Origin: Actinomycetospora soli
GTDB taxonomy: Bacteria > Actinomycetota > Actinomycetes > Mycobacteriales > Pseudonocardiaceae
Assembly (NCBI RefSeq): GCF_021026295.1
Contig: NZ_JAJNDA010000005.1
Coordinates: 62,001 to 126,000, forward strand
Length of the DNA: 64,000 nucleotides
Direction of reading: 5' to 3'
Below are positions 15,741 to 25,505 of the stretch, one piece after another. The number at the start of each line of letters is the position of its first letter. Position 1 is the stretch's first letter. The notes below the pieces were generated by a model, which saw only the letters and a list, made by a program, of their open reading frames with translations, did no database searches and was not told the origin of the DNA. The position numbers and the translations under genes are program-made.

Positions 15741-17690
15741 GTGCCCGACAACCTGATCCGGCGGATCCTCGCGGCCCACCTGCGCGAGGGGGAGCTGACG
15801 CCGGGGACCGAGATCGTCCTCGACGTCGACCAGGTCCTGATCGAGGACGCCACCGGCTCGATGTGCGCGCTGCAGTTCGAGGAGCTCGGCGTGGACCGGG
15901 TCGCCGTCTCGCCGTCGGTGATGTACGTCGACCACAACGTCCTGCAGATCGACGGCCGCAACATGGACGAGCACCGCTACCTGCAGACCTTCGCGGCGCG
16001 CTACGGCCTGCACTTCTCCCGGCCCGGCAACGGCATCTCGCACTACGTTCACCTCGAGCGCTTCGCGCGGCCCGGGGCGCTGCTGCTCGGTGCGGACTCG
16101 CACTCGACGATGTCGGGCGCGGTCGGGATGGTCGCCTTCGGCGCCGGCGGGCTCGACGTCGCGGTCGCGATGGCGGGGCACGGCGTCGCGACCACCGCAC
16201 CCGCCGTCGTGAACGTGGAGCTGCGGGGCGAGCTGCCGCCGTGGGTGGCGGCGAAGGACGTGATCCTCGAACTGCTGCGCCGGCACGGCGTGCGGGGCGG
16301 GCAGGGCCGCGCGTACGAGTTCACCGGACCGGGCGCGGCGGCCCTGTCGGTGCTCGAACGCGGGTCGATCTGCAACATGATCACCGAGCTGGGAGCGCTC
16401 GCGGCGGTGTTCCCGGCCGACGAGCAGGTTCGGTCGTGGCTGCGCGCGCAGGACCGGGAGGGCGACGTCACCGGCGTCGCCGCCGACCCGGACGCGGACT
16501 ACGACGAGCACGAGGTGATCGAGCTCGGCGACCTCGAGCCGCTCATCGCGTGCCCGTCGTCGCCGGGGTCGGTGGTCCCGGTCCGCGAGGTCGCCGGCAC
16601 CGAGGTGGTGCAGGTGTGCGTGGGGTCGTCGGTGAACTCCTCCTACGAGGACCTGGCGATCGTCGGCGCGGTGCTGCGCGACGAGATCGTCCACCCCGCG
16701 ATCGAGATGACCGTGACGCCGGGGTCGCGGCAGATCCTCGACCGGGTCGCGCGCGGCGGGGTGTACGGCGAGCTCGTCGCCGCCGGGGCCCGCATGCTCG
16801 AGCCGGTGTGCGGCCCGTGCATCGGGGTCGGCCAGGCGCCGAGCCCCGGCAAGCCCTCGGTGCGCACGTTCAACCGCAACTTCCCCGGCCGCAGCGGCAC
16901 GGCGGGCGACGAGGTCTACCTGTGCTCGCCGCCCACCGCGGCGGCGACCGCCCTGCACGGCGTGATCACCGATCCGCGCGACCTCGGGGAGGTGCCCGCC
17001 TTCGACCCGCCGTCGACGAACCCGCGCCGGGTCGACGACCAGATCCTCGTGCCCCTGCCCGACGACGAGGCGGTGCAGGTCGAGGTGGTCCGCGGCCCGA
17101 ACATCGTGTCGCCGCCGGCGGGGGCCCGGGTGCCCGACCGGCTCGCCGACCCGGTGCTGATCGTGGTCGGCGACGACGTCTCGACCGGCGACATGGCGCC
17201 CGACGGAATGGGCATGAGCGACTGGTCGAACATCCCGGAGTGCGCGCGCTCGATGTTCGCCCGCCAGGATCCGGGGTTCCACGACCGGGCGCTGGCCCGC
17301 GAGCACGGCGTCATCGTCGGCGGGCACAACTACGGGCAGGGGTCGTCGCGGGAGCAGGCGGCCCAGGCGGCGCTGTACCTCGGGGCCCGCGCGGTGATCG
17401 CGGCGAGCTTCGCGCGCATCCACCGGGCGAACCTGATCGCCCAGGGGATCGTGCCGCTCGAGTTCGTCGACGCCGCGGACCTCGAGCGCGCGGCGACCGA
17501 CCAGACCTGGACCGTGGAGGGGCTGCGCGATGCGGTGGAGTCGGGCGCCGAGGAGCTCACCGCGAGCACCGACGTGGGGGAGCTCCGCCTGCGCCTGCGC
17601 CTGGCACCGCGCGAACGCGCGACGCTGCTGGCGGGCGGGACGATCGCACGGTTGCGGGGCGAGCGGCAGGAATCGTCGTCGTCGGGCTGA
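15741..17690 (+). CDS. Aconitate hydratase, single-chain Aquifex-like type
   Basis: A 649-residue aconitase-superfamily protein, shorter than the usual actinobacterial AcnA of about 900 residues. Catalytic-domain segments include GADSHSTMSGAVGM and FGAGGLDVAVAMAG; the C-terminal swivel carries GGHNYGQGSSREQAA and FARIHRANLIAQG. Two cluster Cys are clear (C357 and C360 in CGPCIG), but the first expected cluster position, normally GSCTN, reads GSSVN with Ser at residue 297. Family members isomerise citrate to isocitrate; a related hydroxy acid is possible. Only 13 bp separate it from the DUF1684 gene, suggesting cotranscription. Confidence 0.85.
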   Translation: MPDNLIRRILAAHLREGELTPGTEIVLDVDQVLIEDATGSMCALQFEELGVDRVAVSPSVMYVDHNVLQIDGRNMDEHRYLQTFAARYGLHFSRPGNGISHYVHLERFARPGALLLGADSHSTMSGAVGMVAFGAGGLDVAVAMAGHGVATTAPAVVNVELRGELPPWVAAKDVILELLRRHGVRGGQGRAYEFTGPGAAALSVLERGSICNMITELGALAAVFPADEQVRSWLRAQDREGDVTGVAADPDADYDEHEVIELGDLEPLIACPSSPGSVVPVREVAGTEVVQVCVGSSVNSSYEDLAIVGAVLRDEIVHPAIEMTVTPGSRQILDRVARGGVYGELVAAGARMLEPVCGPCIGVGQAPSPGKPSVRTFNRNFPGRSGTAGDEVYLCSPPTAAATALHGVITDPRDLGEVPAFDPPSTNPRRVDDQILVPLPDDEAVQVEVVRGPNIVSPPAGARVPDRLADPVLIVVGDDVSTGDMAPDGMGMSDWSNIPECARSMFARQDPGFHDRALAREHGVIVGGHNYGQGSSREQAAQAALYLGARAVIAASFARIHRANLIAQGIVPLEFVDAADLERAATDQTWTVEGLRDAVESGAEELTASTDVGELRLRLRLAPRERATLLAGGTIARLRGERQESSSSG

Positions 17691-17703
17691 GGTTGCACCC
17701 GGT

Positions 17704-18498
17704 ATGACGAGCGTCGCAGAGGACCTGACCACCGACTGGCAGCGCTGGCACGACGAGCGCGAGGCCACGTTGCGCGAGCCGCACGGGTGGCTGTCGCTGA
17801 CCGCCCTGGAGTGGCTGGACGACACGGCCCGGCCGATCGCCGACCTGCCCGGGACGTGGCGCGCGGCCGGCGACGGCACCGTGGAGATCACGGCGGTCGC
17901 GGCCGACGGGGTCGTGGTGGACGGGACGACGGTCGACGGCACGGCCACGGTCCGGCCGGTCGACGGGGCGCCCGGGGTGCTCGTGGGCGTCGGTGACCGG
18001 GTCGTGGAGCTGGCCCGCCGCACCGACTCCTACGCCCTGCGCGTGCGCGACCCGCAGGCACCGACCCGTCGGGCCTTCAGCGGCGTCCCGGCCTTCCCGG
18101 TGGACGGGCGCTGGGTGGTCACCGGACGCTTCGAGGCCTACCCCGAGCCGCAGCGGATCACGGTCGGCGCGGTGGTCGACGGCCTGCAGCACTTCCCGAC
18201 CGCGGTGGGCACGGTGACGTTCACCCTCGCCGGCACCGAGCAGCAGCTCATCGCACTGGCCGGCAAGGGCGAGGGCCTCTCCCTCCACTTCCGCGACGCC
18301 ACCAGCGGCGTGTCGACCTACGGCGGCGGCCGCATCCTGCGCACCGGCGACCCCGCCGACGACGGCTCCCTGACGCTGGACTTCAACCGCACCGTCAACC
18401 TGCCGTGCGCGTTGACGGCGTTCGCCACCTGCCCGCTGCCGCCCGCCGAGAACGTGCTCGACGTCGCGGTCGAGGCGGGGGAGCGCGACGACCGCTGA
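17704..18498 (+). CDS. DUF1684 family protein
   Basis: A 264-residue soluble protein of the DUF1684 family. Diagnostic segments are DWQRWHDEREATLREPHGWL near the start, an EPQRITVG-type strand in the middle, and the C-terminal signature NLPCALTAFATCPLPPAEN with paired Cys. ATG 17704 follows the aconitase stop by 13 bp. The reaction is unknown; the fold is mostly beta and no signal peptide is seen. Confidence 0.85.
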   Translation: MTSVAEDLTTDWQRWHDEREATLREPHGWLSLTALEWLDDTARPIADLPGTWRAAGDGTVEITAVAADGVVVDGTTVDGTATVRPVDGAPGVLVGVGDRVVELARRTDSYALRVRDPQAPTRRAFSGVPAFPVDGRWVVTGRFEAYPEPQRITVGAVVDGLQHFPTAVGTVTFTLAGTEQQLIALAGKGEGLSLHFRDATSGVSTYGGGRILRTGDPADDGSLTLDFNRTVNLPCALTAFATCPLPPAENVLDVAVEAGERDDR

Positions 18499-18606
18499 GC
18501 GCGTCCCACGATCGGCTGTGCACTATTCGTGTCGAGGTCAGGGTGACGACGTGTGAAGCGGGTATGAACCTCTCGATCGTGATCTGACCGAGATCGAGGA
18601 GGAGAC

Positions 18607-19230
18607 ATGACGCGGACGATGCGACGTCGCGTCGGCTACACGGTGGCCGCCGCGGCGCTCTCGATCGGCACGCTCGGGGCGTGCTCCGGCGGCGGGGAGG
18701 CCCCGCAGGCGCCGAACCTGCCGTCGGGGGTGCCGACCGCGGTGCCGTCGAACCTGCCGAACATCCCGGGCGTGCCCGGGCAGGGCGGCCAGCCGGGCCA
18801 GCCGGGTCAGCCGGCCCCGGGTCAGCCGGGCGCTCCCGGCCAGCCGGGTGCCGAGGGCGGCGCTGCCGGCGGGGCCGCGGGGGGCGCCGCGGGCGGCGCG
18901 GCCGGACAGCCCGGCGCCGAGGGCGGCGCGGCCGGGCAGCCCGGCGCCGAGGGCGGTGCGGCCGGTCAGGGCGGCACCGGCCAGGGTGGCGCCGGTACCG
19001 GCGAGGCGGGCTCGGGCGCGAACGGCTCGGGCTCCAACGGCTCCAACGGCTCGAACGGCTCGAACGGCACCGGCGGCGCGCCGAGCCAGACCCCGTCGGG
19101 CGGGGTGCAGACCGGCGGCGGCAGCACGACCGGCGTCGAGCACTCCGAGCTGTTCGGCCTGGGTGGCCTCGCGCTGCTCGCGGCCGGCGGTGTCGCGGTC
19201 GCCGCGACCCGTCGTCGTACCGAGGACTGA
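18607..19230 (+). CDS. Gly/Pro-rich repeat lipoprotein with C-terminal anchor, probable sortase substrate
   Basis: A 207-residue exported protein. The N-terminus has a twin-Arg-containing charged segment, a hydrophobic stretch and a lipobox LGAC with Cys at about residue 22. The middle is low complexity: GQPG, GAEGGAAGQP and GSNGSN repeats likely forming an extended stalk. The C-terminus ends with TTGVEHSELFGLGG, a hydrophobic span and the RRRTED tail, laid out like a sortase sorting signal, although the pentapeptide reads GSTTG rather than LPXTG or LAXTG. A sortase gene follows 51 bp downstream. Role: surface display or spacer, inferred. Confidence 0.8.
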   Translation: MTRTMRRRVGYTVAAAALSIGTLGACSGGGEAPQAPNLPSGVPTAVPSNLPNIPGVPGQGGQPGQPGQPAPGQPGAPGQPGAEGGAAGGAAGGAAGGAAGQPGAEGGAAGQPGAEGGAAGQGGTGQGGAGTGEAGSGANGSGSNGSNGSNGSNGTGGAPSQTPSGGVQTGGGSTTGVEHSELFGLGGLALLAAGGVAVAATRRRTED

Positions 19231-19281
19231 GCACTGACGAGCGGACCGGACGGTGCCGACGCCCCGGCATCGGCACCGTCG

Positions 19282-19920
19282 GTGTCCCGACGGCGGGTGG
19301 TGCTGCTCGTCCTGGCGGCGCTGCTGGCCGTCGTGGGCGTGGCGGCGGTGGTGCTCGGCGTCGTCTCGCAGCAGCGGGCGCCCGCCGAGCAGGACGCGGG
19401 CGCCCCGCCGACGAGCAGCGCCGCACCCACCACGCCCACCGCACCCGCCGGGCCCCCGCCCTCGCCGCCCGCGCGGATCGTCGTCGGGAAGATCGGCGTC
19501 GACTCGGCGGTGGGCTCGGTCGGGCTCAATCCCGACCGCACGATGGAGGTCCCGGCCAAGGGACCGCAGTACGACCTCGCGGCCTGGTACCGGTACTCGG
19601 TGACCCCGGGACAGCAGGGGCCGTCGGTGATCATCGGGCACATCGACTCGGTGGAGAACGGGCCGTCGGTGTTCTTCCGGCTCGGCGCGCTGGCCCCGGG
19701 CGACACCGTGGAGGTGACGCGGGCGGACGGCCGCGTGGTCACGTTCGCCGTCTACGCGACGCGCTCGTTCGCCAAGGACGCGTTCCCCACCGACGACGTC
19801 TACTCCGGCACCGTCGGCCCGGAGCTGCGCCTGATCACCTGCAGCGGGTCCTTCGACGAGGCCGCCCGCAGCTACCGCGACAACACCGTCGTCTTCGCCC
19901 GGGAGATCTCGCTACGGTGA
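19282..19920 (+). CDS. Class F-like sortase
   Basis: A 212-residue membrane-anchored transpeptidase. An N-terminal span (about 5-28) and a Pro-rich linker precede the sortase barrel. The catalytic triad is visible: His120 in IIGHIDS, Cys187 in LITCSGSF and Arg199 in SYRDN. Sortases cleave a C-terminal sorting signal and join the protein to the cell wall. The upstream lipoprotein is the obvious substrate candidate. GTG 19282 was chosen; the frame is open about 45 nt upstream but lacks another usual start. Confidence 0.88.
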   Translation: MSRRRVVLLVLAALLAVVGVAAVVLGVVSQQRAPAEQDAGAPPTSSAAPTTPTAPAGPPPSPPARIVVGKIGVDSAVGSVGLNPDRTMEVPAKGPQYDLAAWYRYSVTPGQQGPSVIIGHIDSVENGPSVFFRLGALAPGDTVEVTRADGRVVTFAVYATRSFAKDAFPTDDVYSGTVGPELRLITCSGSFDEAARSYRDNTVVFAREISLR

Positions 19921-19924
19921 ATCG

Positions 19925-20461
19925 GTGGGGGAGTCGGAGTTCGGGGTCGGGCAGCTGATCGGCGCGTTCTTCGGGGCCCTGTTCGTCGTCCTGAACGGCG
20001 GGCTGCTCGGCAGCGTCGGGCACCTCGTGGCGGCCGTGCTCGCCGTCGCGGCGGTCGTCCTCGTGGTCCTGGCGTACCTGCGCGGCCGCCGCGCGACCGG
20101 CTCCGCGGGGACGTTCGAGATGACCCGGTCCTACCGGATCGTCGTCGGCGTCGAGATCGTCGCGCTCTTCGGCGGGCTCGCGGTCCTCGGGCGGGTCGCC
20201 CCGCAGCTGAACGTCCCCTGGATCGTGCTCGTCGTCGGGCTGCACTTCCTCGCGTTCGCGCGGTGGTGGCCGGACGGGGCGGGGATCTTCCGCGTCCTCG
20301 GCGCGGTGATGGTGGTCCTCGCCGTGGCCGGCGGCGTCGTCGGGGTGCTGGGCGGCCCGGAGTCCGCCCCGGTCGCGCACTTCGTGTCCGGCTTCCTCAC
20401 CGGAGTGGTCATGCTGCTGTGGCTCGCCGTCCCCGCCGTGCGGCGGCTGCGGACGGCGTAG
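19925..20461 (+). CDS. Multi-pass membrane protein, unknown
   Basis: A 178-residue protein with about five or six hydrophobic helices (residues 10-30, 33-50, 72-92, 97-110, 120-140, 150-170) and few polar loops. It begins at GTG 19925, 4 bp after the sortase stop, so it is likely cotranscribed. No transporter or enzyme motif is recognised; it might be a membrane partner of the surface-display pair. It converges with the kinase gene. Confidence 0.75.
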   Translation: MGESEFGVGQLIGAFFGALFVVLNGGLLGSVGHLVAAVLAVAAVVLVVLAYLRGRRATGSAGTFEMTRSYRIVVGVEIVALFGGLAVLGRVAPQLNVPWIVLVVGLHFLAFARWWPDGAGIFRVLGAVMVVLAVAGGVVGVLGGPESAPVAHFVSGFLTGVVMLLWLAVPAVRRLRTA

Positions 20462-20465
20462 CCGC

Positions 20466-21565
<1,100 letters not shown>

Positions 21566-21569
<4 letters not shown>

Positions 21570-22135
21570 AGTCTGCGCGTCCGCTGCGCGTCACCGCCGC
21601 CGAGCAGCGCGTCGAAGAGGTACCGGTGGTCGACCATGGCCTGGCGCCGGTCCTCGAGGGACTGGTCGGCCTGCTCGTCGGCCACCGCGACGGCGTGCGC
21701 GGACCGGAAGTGCTCCACCAGGTCGGGGTAGTCGACCGACACGAGCTTCTCGCGCTCCTCGAAGCGCTCCGAGGGGTAGCCGCGGTCGCGCATGACCTGC
21801 TGGACGAGCAGGTCGGCGTCGCGCAGTCCCGTCGGCGGGTTCTCGACGAAGGTGGCCTGGGCCGACTCCCACGCGCGGGCGTAGCGGTCGCGCTCGTCGG
21901 CGCCGAGGTCGCGCAGCTCGAGGTCCTGGCGGCGCTTGAGGCGGGAGCGCAGCTCCCGCTCGCCGTCGCGCTTGCCGTACTCGGCGACCACGCGGTCGTA
22001 CTCCTCGCCGAACCGGCTGCGCAACGAGGCGGTGGTGGCCCTCGCGCGGTACCGGGCGACCAGGATCAGCACGATCCCGAGCACGATCACCACGGCCGCG
22101 ACGATCACGATCGTGAGTACGGTCCCGTCCACCAC
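21566..22135 (-). CDS. Single-span membrane protein with charged helical domain, kinase partner
   Basis: A 189-residue protein with one N-terminal span (residues 5-25) followed by a highly charged, helical cytoplasmic domain containing RFGEEYDRVVAEYG, VMRDRGYPSERFEER and SVDYPDLVEHFRSAHA. It resembles a widespread actinobacterial family with RGYP and YR.AH signatures that has no known function. Two GTG codons (22135, 22132) follow a good SD, ggaggg. It is 4-bp-overlapped with the kinase and may be a substrate or scaffold. Confidence 0.8.
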
Positions 22136-22316
22136 AGACTCCCTCCGCCGGGCGCCGGCCGCCCCTGGGCTGGAGCAACGCCTCGAGTTCTCCGGCCGGG
22201 ATCTCAGTGCCCGCGATCTCCTCGCGTGAACCCATGTGGGTGGTCCGACGCCGCAGGTTGCCGACGACCGGACGCCCCGACGCGGGCGATCGCCGCCGAC
22301 GGTTCCGGCGGTCGGC

Positions 22317-22808
22317 CTAGTCCCGCGCCGCCTGCTCCGCCAGCCCGACGAGCGCCTCGCCGTCCACGCGATGCGTGGTCCACCCGTCCAGCGGCTCCGA
22401 GGCGAGCGTGGCGTAGAAGTCCAGCGCGGGGGTGTTCCAGTCGAGGACGGCCCACTCCAGCCGCGCCCACCCGCGGTCCAGGCAGGTGCGGGCGAGGTCG
22501 GCCAGCAGCGCGCGGGCCACCCCGTGGCGGCGGTGGGCCGGGTCCACGTAGAGGTCCTCCAGGTGGATGCCGTGCACCCCGGTCCAGGTGCTGTAGGTCC
22601 GGAACCAGATCGCGGCACCCGCCGGCGCGCCGTCGAGCTCCGCGACCGTGGCGAACACGGCCGGGGCGGGCGCGAACAGGGCGTCGTGCAGCAGGACGTC
22701 GGTGAGCAGGCACGACTCCGGTTCGCGCTCGTAGGCCGCGAGCTCGTGGACGAAGCGCACGAGGGTCGGGACGTCGGCGGGCTCGGCTGGTCGGATCGTC
22801 ACGGGCAC
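22317..22808 (-). CDS. GNAT-family N-acetyltransferase
   Basis: A 163-residue GNAT fold protein transferring acetyl from acetyl-CoA to an amine. The start is IRPAEPADVPTLVRFVHELA; motif A for pyrophosphate binding reads RRHGVARALLADLA after LEDLYVDPAHR; a C-terminal WNTPALDFYATLASEPLDGW strand closes the fold, as in spermidine/diamine acetyltransferases. GTG 22808 was chosen, since an ATG at 22826 would overlap the divergent SDR start. Substrate unknown. Confidence 0.88.
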   Translation of the reverse strand: MPVTIRPAEPADVPTLVRFVHELAAYEREPESCLLTDVLLHDALFAPAPAVFATVAELDGAPAGAAIWFRTYSTWTGVHGIHLEDLYVDPAHRRHGVARALLADLARTCLDRGWARLEWAVLDWNTPALDFYATLASEPLDGWTTHRVDGEALVGLAEQAARD

Positions 22809-22824
22809 GCCACCATCCAAGCCC

Positions 22825-23547
22825 ATGACGGCACTGGTCACCGGCGGCGGAACGGGCATCGGACGTGCGATCTCGGAGGCGCTCGCGCGGCTCGGGCACC
22901 CGGTCGCGGTGGTGTACAGCCGCTCGGCCGACGACGCGCAGGCCACCGTCGACGCCATCACGACGGCGGGTGGCGCGGCCCGGGCGTTCCGGGCCGACGT
23001 CACCGACGAGGCCGCCGTGACCGCCCTGGCCGCCGAGGTGCGCGCGGCGCTCGGACCGGTGACGGTCCTGGTCAACAACGCGGGCGGCACCGAGCACATC
23101 CCCATGGCGGACCTCGACGCCGTCACCGACGAGGTCTTCGAGCGCCTCTTCCGGCTCAACACGCTCTCGGCCTGGCACTGCGCGAAGGCGTGCGGCGCAG
23201 ACCTGCGGGCCGCCGACGACGGGTGCGTGGTCAACGTCGGGAGCATCGCCGCGGCGGCCGGGCGCGGCTCGTCGGTGCCCTACGTCGTGTCGAAGGCGGC
23301 GCTCTCCGGCCTGACCCGCGCCCTGGCCAACGCGATGGCGCCGGTCCGCGTCAACGAGGTGGCACCGGGGCTGGTGCTCACGCGCTGGTGGGCGGGCCAG
23401 GAGGAGCGGGGTCGCGCGCTGGCGAGCGCGGCGATCACCGGGCGGGAGACGACGGTGGAGGACGTGGCCGCCGCGGTCGTCGGGCTGGTCACCTCGCGGG
23501 CGATCACCGGGCAGACGCTGACGGTCGACGGGGGCCAGACGTTGTGA
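22825..23547 (+). CDS. Short-chain dehydrogenase/reductase
   Basis: A 240-residue Rossmann-fold oxidoreductase. The dinucleotide motif TGGGTGIGRAIS is at the N-terminus, NNAG around residue 90, catalytic Ser in VGSIAAAAG, and YVVSKAA for the Tyr-Lys pair. The C-terminus VDGGQTL is typical of 3-oxoacyl-ACP reductase-like SDRs. The start is ATG 22825, nearly touching the divergent acetyltransferase. Its stop lies next to a strong bidirectional hairpin. Confidence 0.9.
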   Translation: MTALVTGGGTGIGRAISEALARLGHPVAVVYSRSADDAQATVDAITTAGGAARAFRADVTDEAAVTALAAEVRAALGPVTVLVNNAGGTEHIPMADLDAVTDEVFERLFRLNTLSAWHCAKACGADLRAADDGCVVNVGSIAAAAGRGSSVPYVVSKAALSGLTRALANAMAPVRVNEVAPGLVLTRWWAGQEERGRALASAAITGRETTVEDVAAAVVGLVTSRAITGQTLTVDGGQTL

Positions 23548-23553
23548 GCACAG

Positions 23554-23593
23554 GTGAGCAGAAAGGGTCGCTATGGCGACCCTTTCTGCTCAC
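23554..23593. terminator. Perfect 18-bp bidirectional hairpin
   Basis: Arms gtgagcagaaagggtcgc (23554-23571) and gcgaccctttctgctcac (23576-23593) with a 4-nt loop. It lies between the convergent SDR and methyltransferase genes, and the methyltransferase stop codon is inside the right arm. Confidence 0.9.
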
Positions 23594-24300
23594 ATGCCGG
23601 GACGGCACACCAGGCAGCCCCGGTAGCCCGCGTCGCGCGCCGCCGCCGCCGAGCGGAACGGGACGCGGTGGGCGTCGGTGATCCGTCGCGCGTGGTGGCA
23701 CGACGGGAGGCACGCGATGCCGGTGGTGTCGCTGCCGATCAGCACCACACCCGCCGTCGTGAAGGCGGCGAGACGGTCCAGGTCCGCGCCCTCCGCGGCG
23801 AGCAGCCGCGCCTTGGCCGGCTCGCCGAGCATGTAGCGGCCGAGCGAGCCGTCGGACCGGGTCACCCGGTGGCACGGGACGATCAGCGGGACGGGGTTGC
23901 GGGCGAGCACGGTGCCGACCGCGCGCACCGCCGCCGGCCGTCCCACCTCGCGGGCGACCCAGCCGTAGGGCCGCGTCTGGCCGGCGGGGATCGTGGCGGT
24001 CGCGTCGAGCACGTCGCGCTCGAACGGCGAGCAGGCCCGCAGGTCGACCCGGGTGCTGGCGTCGATCGCCGGCACCGACCGGTCGTCGGGGACCAGCGGG
24101 CGGCCGAGCCGGCGCCGGTACTCGGCACGGAAGCCGTCGACGTCGTCGACCGGGCGGACGTAGGTCACGCCCGCGGACGACCGCGCGACGAGGACCTCCC
24201 CGAGGGGGCCGGTCGTCGTCGCGAAGGTGTCGACGAGCTGCGGGGCGAGGTCGGTCCCGACGTCGGGTGGGGTCAGGCGGGCGAGCAGGGGGTCGCTCAC
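23590..24300 (-). CDS. O6-alkylguanine-DNA methyltransferase with C-terminal Ada-type zinc domain
   Basis: A 236-residue suicide DNA repair protein. Residues about 20-175 form the alkyltransferase with catalytic Cys143 in VPCHRV, followed by GSLGRYMLGEPAKARLL. After this comes a domain like the N-terminus of Ada: Cys197 and Cys201 in ACLPSCH, an ITDAHRVPFRSAAAARDAGY segment, then Cys229 and Cys232 in GCLVCRP. In Ada that zinc domain accepts methyl groups from phosphotriesters. Here the order is reversed and no AraC helix-turn-helix is present. The start overlaps the ECF sigma stop by 4 bp, giving an operon. Confidence 0.9.
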   Translation of the reverse strand: MSDPLLARLTPPDVGTDLAPQLVDTFATTTGPLGEVLVARSSAGVTYVRPVDDVDGFRAEYRRRLGRPLVPDDRSVPAIDASTRVDLRACSPFERDVLDATATIPAGQTRPYGWVAREVGRPAAVRAVGTVLARNPVPLIVPCHRVTRSDGSLGRYMLGEPAKARLLAAEGADLDRLAAFTTAGVVLIGSDTTGIACLPSCHHARRITDAHRVPFRSAAAARDAGYRGCLVCRPGM

Positions 24301-24845
24301 GGGGTGCTCCGATCGGGCGAGGTGAGGAGGGTCCGCAGGCGGGCGAGGCCGCGGGAGACGTGCGAGCGGGCCGTGCCCTCGCCGACGCCGAGCGCGGCCG
24401 CGACCGCCGGCACGTCGAGGTCGGCGACGTGGCGCAGGACGACGGCCTCGCGCTGCACGGCCGGCAGGCGCGCGAGGGCCGCGGCGAGGTCGGGGTCGGC
24501 GCGGGTGGCGAGGTCGGCGGGCCCGGGGTCGGGCGTCGCCCGGTCCGGGACGGGGGCGCCGGAGAGCGCGGGGCGCCGCGTCGCGGTCCGCACCGTGTTG
24601 CGGTGCTCGTTGAGCAGGACCGTGACCAGCCAGCCTCGGAGCTCGAGCGCGCCGATGCGCTCGGCGTCGTAGTCGCGCAGCGCCCGGAACGCCCGGAGGA
24701 ACGCCTCGGCGGCGAGGTCCTCCGCGGCCGGTCGGTCGCCGGTGAGCCGCATCGCCGTGCCCAGCAGGAGGCCCTGGTAGGTGCGCACGACCTCCGCGAA
24801 CCCCGCGTCGAGGTCGACGACGAGGGCGGTCCGGAGTTCGTTCAC
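24297..24845 (-). CDS. ECF-type RNA polymerase sigma factor
   Basis: A 182-residue sigma-70 family member with regions 2 and 4 only. Region 2 includes QGLLLGTAMRLTGDRPAAED and AEAFLRAFRALRDY; region 4 includes LPAVQREAVVLRHVADLDV and GVGEGTARSHVSRGLARL. It starts at GTG 24845 and is translationally coupled to the methyltransferase gene. There is no adjacent anti-sigma gene, so control may be transcriptional. The coupling suggests a role in the alkylation response. Confidence 0.88.
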   Translation of the reverse strand: MNELRTALVVDLDAGFAEVVRTYQGLLLGTAMRLTGDRPAAEDLAAEAFLRAFRALRDYDAERIGALELRGWLVTVLLNEHRNTVRTATRRPALSGAPVPDRATPDPGPADLATRADPDLAAALARLPAVQREAVVLRHVADLDVPAVAAALGVGEGTARSHVSRGLARLRTLLTSPDRSTP

Positions 24846-24863
24846 GTGGGGGAGAACACCGGC

Positions 24864-25505
24864 TCAGGTCACGCCGTTGCGCCAGGCCCAGGCGACCAGA
24901 GCCGGGCGGCCGTCGACCGCGAGCTTGGAGATCAGGTGGTTGACGTGCGTCTTCACCGTCGCCTCGCTGACGAAGAGCTGCGAGGCGACCTGCTGGTTCG
25001 ACAGGCCCTGCGCGACGAGGCGCAGCGTGTCCACCTCACGGGCGGTCAGCCCGTCGGGGATCGGGGGTGGCTCCGCGGGGGTCCCCGCCAGCGCGACCAG
25101 CCGCGCCTGGACCGTCGCGTCGAGCACCGACCCGCCGGCGGCCACGGTGCGGATCGCCGCGCAGAGCGCCTCGCCGGTCGTGTCCTTCGTCAGGTAGCCC
25201 GCGGCGCCGGCGCGCAGGGCGGGGAGGACGGCGTCGTCGTCGGCGAAGGTGGTCAGGATGAGGACGCGCACCTCGGGCGCCTGCCGGCCCACCTCGGCGG
25301 TCACCTCCGCGCCGTCGAGCCCGGGCATCCGCAGGTCGACCAGCGCCACGTCGGGACGCCGGTCGACGACCGCGGCGACGGCGTCCGTCCCGTCCTTCGC
25401 GGTGGCGACGACCTCGAGGTCGTCCGCCGCTCCGAGGAGCATCCCCAGCCCGTCCCGGACCACGGCCTGGTCGTCGGCGAGCACGATCCGGATCACGGGC
25501 GTCAC
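24864..25505 (-). CDS. NarL/LuxR-family response regulator
   Basis: A 213-residue two-component regulator: receiver domain with acidic pocket LADDQ, phosphoacceptor Asp in VALVDLRMPG and Lys in YLTKD; LuxR helix-turn-helix LTAREVDTLRLVAQGLSNQQ near 150-205. GTG 25505 overlaps the kinase stop (GTGA), so kinase and regulator are made together. Likely target sites include the motif at 26764 upstream of the operon. Confidence 0.92.
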   Translation of the reverse strand: MTPVIRIVLADDQAVVRDGLGMLLGAADDLEVVATAKDGTDAVAAVVDRRPDVALVDLRMPGLDGAEVTAEVGRQAPEVRVLILTTFADDDAVLPALRAGAAGYLTKDTTGEALCAAIRTVAAGGSVLDATVQARLVALAGTPAEPPPIPDGLTAREVDTLRLVAQGLSNQQVASQLFVSEATVKTHVNHLISKLAVDGRPALVAWAWRNGVT

